Source: Anaerolineales bacterium UBA2232
GTDB taxonomy: Bacteria; Chloroflexota; Anaerolineae; UBA2200
Assembly (NCBI GenBank): GCA_002348045.1
Contig: DDYO01000267.1
Span: forward strand, 1 to 11,926
Direction: 5' to 3'
DNA: 11,926 nt
In this document: positions 7,001 through 11,926 of the stretch, piece by piece
How the letters are laid out: each line of letters starts with the position of its first letter
Position numbering within the stretch: position 1 is the stretch's first letter
Position numbers and translations under genes: made by a program
Notes under the pieces: generated by a model
What the model was told of the DNA's origin: nothing
What the model saw: only the letters and a program-made list of their open reading frames with translations
Database searches by the model: none

Positions 7001-8373
7001 GACACCCTGGCAATCTGAGCGATTGGCCGCGCAGCCAGGACCACGGCAGGAAGGATCAAGTGGCGGTCCCAGCCAAAGCCGCCCACGGGCACCAGCATGA
7101 CGCCCGTGTTTCGGTAAAAGTGGATTTCGGCGATCTGAAGCAAAAGGGCCAGGAAAAAGCTGGGCGTGGACACACCGGCAATGGACAATAGCAGAAAAAC
7201 CAGGGAGACCCTTCGATGCCGGACCGCAGCGGCGATGACTCCCAGCGTGACGCCCACGATCGTGCCTATCATCAGCGACACCAGCAGCAGTCCAAGGCTC
7301 TTGCCCGCTGTCCTGGCCACTGCCTCGGCCACGGTGTGCGTACGTTCGGTGGACCAGTACACGAACCGGGTTTCATAATAGTAGGAGCCCAGGTTGCCCG
7401 TGATCAGGTTTCGAACGTAGTGAGTGGACTGCGTCACGGCACTCGAGAGCCCCGAGCCCCAGTCAGCCGTTGCCCCTGACCCACCCATGGCCGCCATATT
7501 CATGCCCACGAAAGTTAGAAAGATGATCAGCAGTGCGACGGTAATGGTGTAGGCCAGCGGCTTCGCAACCGCCCCCAGCAGGGGAGCAACGGGCCTCAAC
7601 ATCGGCCAGATGTCATGGTCGTATACATCGAGCACAAGGTCGCTTGTGCTGAGATCTTCGCCGGGAGAGGGCTGGAAGACGGTCCCGTCAGTCGGCATCG
7701 GCACAGTCCGAGAGGCGCTTTGAGCAATCTCGCTTCGCACCGTCCCCACCAGCAGCGCGACCTCCTCTTCCGAACACAGCCGCGCCAGAGTTGACATGAA
7801 CCGTGCCGAGTCATCGGGCGCCATTCCCTCGGTTGGCTCATCTGCCAGAACAACTTGGGGATCGGTCACCAGGGCCCGCGCCAGCGCTACCAGGTGCTGC
7901 TCATATGGGTCCAGACTTCCTGGGGCGCTGTGAAGCCGGTCTGCCAGCTCCACGCGCTCCAGCAGGTTTCGGCCGCGAGTCTCTGCCACGGAGCGCGACA
8001 CACCCTGCCTGCGCAGCGGGAACGCGACATTGTCCAACACCGACAAATCCGGCAAGAGATGAGGCTGGCTAAAGACCAGCCCGATTTCTTGTGCTCGAAG
8101 TTTGGCTCGTTGAGGGCGGCTGAGTCTGTGAGCATCGACGCCCCCAACGCGCAACACTCCTCCGGTCAGCTCCGTAAGACCGGACAGCATACCTAGCAAC
8201 AGCCGTATATCGGAGGGGACCTCCCCAAGCACGGCCACGAACTCGCCACTGCGCAGCGCCAGGTCAGGAACACGCCACAGCCGCACCTTTCCGTCAGATG
8301 ACGGGCGGCTTTTGGCCAGTGAATAAGCCTCCAGCACGGGAGATATATTCCTGTATTCGGTCTCCTCGGCCAT
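4045..8373 (-). CDS. Fusion: degenerate ABC ATPase - DppB-like - DppC-like - M28 peptidase-like
   Basis: A single 1442-aa frame joins four modules that are normally separate genes. Residues 14-226 form a LolD/MacB-like ABC nucleotide-binding domain with intact Walker B (VLADEPTEG, 175-183). Its Walker A reads GEVPSDIRL (50-58, no Lys), its signature LDPYE (154-158, not LSGGQ), and its H-loop lacks His. Residues 270-570 are a DppB-like permease (EAA loop DADYVRTARAKGL from 467; FQWPGMGEMLL from 519). Residues 645-945 are a DppC-like permease (MGTDAQGRDILS from 707; DYVEGALATGLG from 820; FNLFGEGLRR from 927). A further membrane segment (950-970) should place the C-terminal M28-like domain outside the membrane. 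That domain carries a PA-like insert (about 1105-1195) and GANQNASG (1268-1275). The expected zinc ligands are replaced (Ser1253, Gln1271, Gln1307, Val1336, Arg1408). The start at 8373 lies 4 nt after the adaptor stop codon and behind AGAGGT. I infer a non-catalytic membrane scaffold or a transporter powered in trans. Confidence 0.85.
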   Translation of the reverse strand: MAEETEYRNISPVLEAYSLAKSRPSSDGKVRLWRVPDLALRSGEFVAVLGEVPSDIRLLLGMLSGLTELTGGVLRVGGVDAHRLSRPQRAKLRAQEIGLVFSQPHLLPDLSVLDNVAFPLRRQGVSRSVAETRGRNLLERVELADRLHSAPGSLDPYEQHLVALARALVTDPQVVLADEPTEGMAPDDSARFMSTLARLCSEEEVALLVGTVRSEIAQSASRTVPMPTDGTVFQPSPGEDLSTSDLVLDVYDHDIWPMLRPVAPLLGAVAKPLAYTITVALLIIFLTFVGMNMAAMGGSGATADWGSGLSSAVTQSTHYVRNLITGNLGSYYYETRFVYWSTERTHTVAEAVARTAGKSLGLLLVSLMIGTIVGVTLGVIAAAVRHRRVSLVFLLLSIAGVSTPSFFLALLLQIAEIHFYRNTGVMLVPVGGFGWDRHLILPAVVLAARPIAQIARVSAVALGEVLDADYVRTARAKGLAPITVLTRHALPNAAVPILTSVGTSLRFSLSSLPVVETLFQWPGMGEMLLMAIRNHYPDLAATLILILGLMFVLLHVFLEHLYRHMDPRMRNADMGLTVPNSWIGLLASTWTSLREQPRRLKHWFEEGLQALAARGEPRRALRPKEPVSDDQRMRDAKIRRERARAWVQSTAGSVPFTVGALVLAVMLAMVIFGQAVAPSSPYSPVARISLDGVDRYAPFPPSATSPMGTDAQGRDILSLLLFGARRTLGLAFFAVVARMILGIVLGALAGWFSGSLLDRALSGLNQVMAAFPSLLLAMLLIYALGIQEGLWVFALALCLVGWGEVSQHVRGQVMRIRQQDYVEGALATGLGDVQLLARHVLPNILPSLVILAFLEMGGVLMLLGELGFIGLFIGGGWATRNTLDAAVTYFDVPEWGVMLSNTWRSFRSQPWMTFYPALTFTVAIIGFNLFGEGLRRLTERLTLSMHRIVNRWTIAAALGLAVLLVAAAEGTGAWPQFVAPASEFSATRAMADVERLASEELTGRAVGSDGLALAAEYIAEQFRSIGLQPASVDDDGLLNYFAPKELRYRSLAQTPYLQLKDGLGQVLLAMAYREDYAEVPDGAHSVNKTQSEVLVLGVNAGAAKWPEGIDAQPADFYGKTLLVTQGLPYPLQAVAGDSAVLVVAPNEEHLTQRQLTYKPSASSNIWFSNIPHLYIAPDVAETILRRSGHSLQEFVQLQASLGANDGFLWRTGVYADATMAVKDIETAYPPYVQAILPGYDEELDNELIILLASYDGQGCDYDGTIYAGANQNASGVSVLLETARLIKEADYQPRRTILFVAWAGAEQHAPQDFAHMLRARLGFAESYRIKAVIELVGLGAGSEHTLVLQRGTSGRLTEVLQQAARRSKVNVSTSGTSMYGAYAYLYPIPDRKIPYVALSWEGSYLMARTPDDTADTVELERLYDAGRVVSLAVMYLGHEKGY

Positions 8374-8377
8374 GTGA

Positions 8378-9550
8378 CTACCGACCTCTGCCACCCGGGA
8401 CATCCAGCTCAACACGCACGGCCATTCCCCAGCGAAGCGCTGGCTCGGCCGTTTCCAACGTCACCAGCGCCTTGTAAAAGACCGCCCCGTTCGCACCCAC
8501 CGTAGGCTCAGGAGAAAGGAAGGTCAGGAATCCACGCAGGCGGCGGTTGCCCAGCGCTGGCACGACGACAATCGCCAGTTGATTGGGCGTTACCACCGCC
8601 GCTCCCCAGTCATCCAGGTCCCGCAGTTCTACCTGCAGCACGCCCAAGTCCGCCACGGTGGCCACAGTCTCTCCGGCTGCCAACCTCTCACCCGATCCTT
8701 TCTCGGTGACAGATGAAACCGTGCCCGATAGAGGCGCCCGCAGGGTTCCTTGCTCCACCATCATCTGTGCCTGTGTCACCGCCAATTCAGCCTGCACCAC
8801 CCGTGCCTCCGCAACACGTTGGGCAGCGATGACACCCGCACCCTCCAGAGCTTCCAGTCTTGCCCTGCTGGCAGCCACCTGACTCTCCGCCTGTTTCAAC
8901 GCTGCTTGGTCTGCCCCCGCCAGTGCCAATTCATATTCTGCCTTTGCCCGCTGGTGGGCGATTGAGGCTTCCTCCAGGGCCAAGGACTCGCGGCGCGCCC
9001 CGATGTCCGGAAGGTGGCGCACGGCATCATAGGCCGCCTGGGCTTGCTGCAGCGCTCGCACAGCTTGATGCAGTTCGGCCTCGGCTATTGCGACCTCCTG
9101 CGGCAACGGTCCAGAGGCGAGTTTGTCGTAGGCCGCCTGCGCTGCCTGGTAGGCGGCCTGAGCAGCAGCTAACTCTGGATGGGACGGCGCTGCCTGCGCC
9201 AAGTCAAGGGCGGCCCGGGCGCTCTCCAGCTCGGCAAGAGCCAACTGCAACTGCAACTCCATTTCGCCGGTCAAGAGCTGTGCCAGGGGCTCGCCCTGTG
9301 TCACCGTCATCCCCACCGTGGCAGTGATCACGTCCAGCTGCCCGCCGTCCCCAAAGCTCAGCCTCTGCAAACGGGATGGCACCACTATGCCGGTCACGCG
9401 CACCACAGGAACTCCTTCAGAAGCAGTCCCTTGGGACAGCGAAGCCGGGCCGGGGTCTCGCAGACGCTCGACAAACCATCGTTGGCCGACGACCGCCGCC
9501 GTGCCAAGGATCAGCACAAGAGCGACAATGATGAACAGCATCCTTCTCAT
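8378..9550 (-). CDS. HlyD-type membrane fusion (periplasmic adaptor) protein
   Basis: This 390-aa protein has one N-terminal membrane anchor (about residues 4-21). It continues with the first half of a biotinyl-lipoyl-like hairpin (ATVGMTVTQGEPLAQL, 77-92) and a long Ala/Gln/Glu-rich coiled coil (about 95-265, with repeats such as AAYQAAQAAYDKL). The second lipoyl half (GTLRAPLSGTVSSV, 268-281, through VATVADL, 296-302) and a beta-barrel domain (about 303-385) complete it. This is the HlyD/MacA adaptor layout; such proteins bridge an inner-membrane transporter to the cell exterior or an outer-membrane channel. It lies 16 nt downstream of the FtsX-type permease and 4 nt upstream of the fusion gene, as expected for a MacAB-like assembly. 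The start at 9550 is set by a GGGAGG site; the frame stays open upstream but overlaps the permease gene. The cargo is unknown. Confidence 0.88.
   Translation of the reverse strand: MRRMLFIIVALVLILGTAAVVGQRWFVERLRDPGPASLSQGTASEGVPVVRVTGIVVPSRLQRLSFGDGGQLDVITATVGMTVTQGEPLAQLLTGEMELQLQLALAELESARAALDLAQAAPSHPELAAAQAAYQAAQAAYDKLASGPLPQEVAIAEAELHQAVRALQQAQAAYDAVRHLPDIGARRESLALEEASIAHQRAKAEYELALAGADQAALKQAESQVAASRARLEALEGAGVIAAQRVAEARVVQAELAVTQAQMMVEQGTLRAPLSGTVSSVTEKGSGERLAAGETVATVADLGVLQVELRDLDDWGAAVVTPNQLAIVVVPALGNRRLRGFLTFLSPEPTVGANGAVFYKALVTLETAEPALRWGMAVRVELDVPGGRGR
8384..8389 (-). promoter_or_regulatory. Ribosome binding site for the fusion gene
   Basis: AGAGGT lies inside the last codons of the adaptor gene, 10 nt before the ATG at 8373. 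The in-frame GTG (8415) and ATG (8403) further upstream lack a comparable site and would overlap the adaptor gene. Translational coupling to the adaptor is likely. Confidence 0.5.
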
Positions 9551-9558
9551 GGACGCAA

Positions 9559-9564
9559 CCTCCC
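9559..9564 (-). promoter_or_regulatory. Ribosome binding site fixing the adaptor start
   Basis: GGGAGG lies 8 nt before the ATG at 9550 and directly after the permease stop codon (9569-9567). It favours this start over the open frame reaching back to 9613. Confidence 0.75.
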
Positions 9565-9566
9565 GA

Positions 9567-11735
9567 TCATCCTTCAATGGCTGGTTCTGTGCTGTACAAA
9601 AGCGCAGCGACATCTCTTCGCACCGCGCGCACTGCCGTCGGTATGGCTGTCAACACCGCGGTGAGTAGTGCGCAAGCAATCGGCCACGCTACCGCCTGCG
9701 GCGTCAGCAATAGGGGGGATGGCACCATCGGCTCCAGGACCTCCAAGAGAGTGACGATCCTCCATCCCAAGAAACTCCCCAATAGGGAAGCGGCCCCAAC
9801 CCAACTGAGAGTTAGTTCGGTGTATTCTGCGATGATTCTCCCGTCGTCGACGCCCATGGCTTTGGACAGGGCAACCCGCTTCCGATCTTGAACGAGCCGG
9901 CCACCCACTGCCGCCTGTATCGCGAACCCGCTAGCCGCAAACAGCATTAAAGAGCATCCGGCCACGAGGGCCAAGTATAGGTCGCTGCCATGACGGATAA
10001 GACCTCGTGAGCTGGATAAAGTCAGCGTCCCTGCTGCGGGGTACGCGCTTACGATTTCCGCCATCCGATCTTCGACGGTCTGCACCCTCACCCCACCCAT
10101 CCTATCGGCCACCAGCCTCAGGTAGTAGGCCTTCTGGTCCGGATCTCGGCTGGGCGGTATGAGCAAGGTTAATTCGCCTTGGGTTGAAGGGTCCCTAAAC
10201 ACGCGACGGAGACCTTCCAGAGACATCTGGACCCGATAGTTCATGTCCGTTCCAGGCCCGTACATCAGCCGCTTGTGGATACCCACCACCGTCAGATCAA
10301 CTCCCCGCACGGGCAGGAGCATGTCGGGGCAAAGACCCAGATGAAGCGCCAGGTCATGCCCCACAGTGACCTCATACCATACGTTGGGATCAGCCAGTCT
10401 GCCCGCCTCCAATCCTATGGAATAGGGAACGGTCAGGGTCCCAACGCCTCCACGGATGTCCAGGCCCACCGCATAGCCGGCGCTGGCTTCGCTGCCCAGC
10501 CACCTGTCGCGTTCACGTGCTAGTGGACCGCCCCTGGCTTCGATGACGTAGCCCCTTGTGCCGGGGAGTCCCAGAGCGGCTCGGATAAAGTCAGGCGTCG
10601 CCGGTACACCCATGAGGGTGATCCGGTCAGAGGCTGTCCGTGCAGCGTCGCCCAGGGCTAGCCTCAATGAGTCGCGGAGGGCGCCCACTACCGTTGTCGA
10701 TCCCACTGCAAGGGCAACTGTCGCGACTACTGCCGCGGTGCGCATTGTAGCACTGCGTACGAGCGACACCCTGCAAGCCATCCACGCCGTCACCCAGCCT
10801 ATCGCCAGCACCGCTCCCATCACCATCGCGGAGCAGCGCAAGGGAGACAGCGCCAGCGTACGCCTCATGTACCCATTTCCCGCCACCGCAAGCAGCCAGC
10901 CCCCTGTCAAACCCACTAATGACCACACCGTCGCCGGGCGACTCACTGCGGCCCATGAGCGCGTCGCGGCTCCCTGAGCAACGGCCAGAAGCCCCAGGAG
11001 GAGCACGGCCCCTGCAAGAGCCAGAAGCAGCACGCCTCGCTCGCGCCTCGTTGAGTCTGCCTCAGCTGCCGGTGAGGCCACAGAGACCTCTGGCAGTCCC
11101 GTCCAAATAGAAGTGGCAATCGAGTCTGCCGGCAGAAGGCCTGACGTCACCACGACAAACTGATGAGGTATTGAGGCGTATTCGGGCCAGAAGATGCGTC
11201 CAGCGACCATTGAGACTTGGGCCGTATTGCCCGCGTTGCGACCACTGGGTTCCCAGATTCCAACAACTGTAAAGACCTCGCCGCGAATCATCACTGTCGT
11301 GCCAATCCGAAGCCCTAGCTGACTCGCCAACTCGTAACCAACGACGGTCTCGGTCAGACTGTCGGGGTTCGGCAGCCGGCCCTGGCCCACCTTGATCCCC
11401 GGTGCAGGAGGTAGAAACGCCCCGCTGTGGCTGGATGACTCGCCAAAACAGACCCAGGCTTCCCGCCAGCCGGTCTGCCCAACCTCATCGGGCCACCAGC
11501 CAACCCGGTACATCGCCACCGCACCCTCGACTCCGTCCAGTCTATCCAGATACCACAGGGTGCTGACAACATCCAGTCGCTGCTGTGGAACAATGGTAAT
11601 CCAGCGGCCAGACTCCTGCGGCCAGCGACCGTTGGCCCAGGACGCCACCAGAGTAAGGATAGCCACGCCAAGGGCAAGGGCGGCGTATGACCAGGATGGC
11701 CCGTCAGAACGTGCGTGTGACTGATTGAGCGACAT
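9567..11735 (-). CDS. FtsX/MacB-type permease with two tandem modules, no ATPase domain
   Basis: This 722-aa membrane protein looks like two FtsX/MacB modules in one chain. Module 1 has a membrane segment at about 16-35, a large external MacB-like core (to about 232; signature VVGYELASQLGLRIGTTV at 131-148, then VFTVVGIWEPSG) and three segments within 234-322. Module 2 repeats this plan: a segment at 333-353, an external core with EVTVGHDLALHLGLCPDMLL (455-474) and LTVVGIHKRL (481-490), then three segments within 585-702. The cytoplasmic loop RKRVALSKAMGVDDGRIIAEY (618-638) of module 2 is the usual contact with an ATPase. The matching loop of module 1 lacks that pattern. Family members couple ATP hydrolysis inside to movements outside (lipoprotein release, peptide or macrolide export, or activation of hydrolases). 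No ATPase is fused here. It is the first gene of the operon, with ATG at 11735 behind an AGGAAGAAAAGGA stretch. Confidence 0.88.
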   Translation of the reverse strand: MSLNQSHARSDGPSWSYAALALGVAILTLVASWANGRWPQESGRWITIVPQQRLDVVSTLWYLDRLDGVEGAVAMYRVGWWPDEVGQTGWREAWVCFGESSSHSGAFLPPAPGIKVGQGRLPNPDSLTETVVGYELASQLGLRIGTTVMIRGEVFTVVGIWEPSGRNAGNTAQVSMVAGRIFWPEYASIPHQFVVVTSGLLPADSIATSIWTGLPEVSVASPAAEADSTRRERGVLLLALAGAVLLLGLLAVAQGAATRSWAAVSRPATVWSLVGLTGGWLLAVAGNGYMRRTLALSPLRCSAMVMGAVLAIGWVTAWMACRVSLVRSATMRTAAVVATVALAVGSTTVVGALRDSLRLALGDAARTASDRITLMGVPATPDFIRAALGLPGTRGYVIEARGGPLARERDRWLGSEASAGYAVGLDIRGGVGTLTVPYSIGLEAGRLADPNVWYEVTVGHDLALHLGLCPDMLLPVRGVDLTVVGIHKRLMYGPGTDMNYRVQMSLEGLRRVFRDPSTQGELTLLIPPSRDPDQKAYYLRLVADRMGGVRVQTVEDRMAEIVSAYPAAGTLTLSSSRGLIRHGSDLYLALVAGCSLMLFAASGFAIQAAVGGRLVQDRKRVALSKAMGVDDGRIIAEYTELTLSWVGAASLLGSFLGWRIVTLLEVLEPMVPSPLLLTPQAVAWPIACALLTAVLTAIPTAVRAVRRDVAALLYSTEPAIEG

Positions 11736-11794
11736 ATCCTTTTCTTCCTACGCCTCCAGGACCTGGGGTTCATTGACCCTGGGATGCGGCCTCC

Positions 11795-11800
11795 ATTATA
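11795..11800 (-). promoter_or_regulatory. -10 element of the transporter operon promoter
   Basis: A perfect TATAAT on the minus strand (11800-11795) lies about 60 nt before the permease ATG. No good -35 hexamer is found 16-18 nt upstream, where the sequence is GC-rich, so the promoter may need an activator or be weak. The imperfect CCTGG repeats downstream (about 11758-11783) fall in the leader. Confidence 0.5.
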
Positions 11801-11846
11801 CCCCACAGCCTTGCTGGCGGGGTGTCGTAGACAAAGGCCACGGAGC

Positions 11847-11875
11847 TTGACCGGCGCGGGCAATTCGTGTAGAAT
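11847..11875 (+). promoter_or_regulatory. Promoter of the tRNA-Glu gene
   Basis: TTGACC (11847-11852), a 17-nt spacer and TAGAAT (11870-11875) form a near-consensus sigma-70-type promoter. The start point would fall just before the mature tRNA 5' end at 11886. It is divergent from the transporter operon promoter. Confidence 0.75.
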
Positions 11876-11885
11876 CGGTCCGCAT

Positions 11886-11926
11886 GCCCCCATCGTCTAG
11901 TGGCCTAGGACACAGCCCTTTCAAGG
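11886..11926 (+). tRNA. trnE: tRNA-Glu(UUC), 5' part, cut by the window end
   Basis: The first 41 nt of a glutamate tRNA are present: acceptor strand GCCCCCA (11886-11892), then TC, the D arm GTCTAGTGGCCTAGGACAC typical of bacterial tRNA-Glu, and the anticodon loop CTTTCAA (11918-11924) with anticodon TTC at 11920-11922. The rest, including the T arm and the 3' acceptor strand, lies beyond the window. Confidence 0.9.

Noticed and set aside
4045..8373. The fusion as a decaying pseudogene
   Set aside because: Although active-site residues are lost, there is no stop or frameshift over 1442 codons, and membrane segments and permease motifs are intact, which is unlike random decay.
8374..8415. 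Earlier starts (GTG 8415, ATG 8403) for the fusion protein
   Set aside because: They would overlap the adaptor gene and lack a ribosome binding site. ATG 8373 directly follows the adaptor stop and has AGAGGT upstream.
1..11926. CRISPR array, insertion sequence or prophage
   Set aside because: No regularly spaced repeats, transposase, integrase, terminal inverted repeats or phage genes are seen.

Overview
This is a GC-rich bacterial window. It has strong AGGAGG-type ribosome binding sites, sigma-70-like promoters and the start of a tRNA-Glu gene. The phylum cannot be fixed from the sequence. An FtsX/MacB-type permease with a long coiled-coil HlyD adaptor on a GC-rich chromosome would fit Chloroflexota or a similar deep lineage, but that is only an impression.

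Left part (1-2450): an unidentified minus-strand reading frame runs off the left edge (1-141). Upstream of it on the same strand is an inositol-monophosphatase-family enzyme, probably histidinol-phosphatase HisN (281-1069), with its own clear promoter. A divergent promoter faces right into a leader of about 290 nt that holds a perfect 12-bp inverted repeat. The leader ends at a small PPC/DUF296-domain gene (1513-1968), followed closely by a single-domain cupin (2028-2366). This pair converges on the next block. The 142-280 gap shows no convincing signal.

Middle (2454-3908): a minus-strand glycerate 2-kinase (MOFRL/GckA type), separated by 136 nt from the transport genes upstream of it.

Right part (4045-11735): a tight three-gene minus-strand operon with gaps of 16 and 4 nt. 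Its order is (i) a 722-aa permease built from two FtsX/MacB modules, (ii) a 390-aa HlyD-type adaptor, and (iii) a 1442-aa protein. The third protein joins, in one uninterrupted frame, an ABC nucleotide-binding domain, a DppB-like permease, a DppC-like permease, an extra membrane segment and an M28-peptidase-like domain with a PA-like insert. Both enzymatic ends look catalytically dead. The ABC domain has lost the Walker A lysine, the Q-loop Gln, the LSGGQ signature and the H-loop His. The M28 domain has lost all five zinc ligands expected from the family alignment. No intact ABC ATPase and no substrate-binding protein is encoded in the window. The locus therefore looks like a transporter-derived envelope complex made of pseudoenzymes, or one driven by an ATPase encoded elsewhere. 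This is the most unusual feature of the window.

Right edge (11736-11926): the operon promoter and a divergent, near-consensus promoter for a tRNA-Glu(UUC) gene that is cut by the window end.
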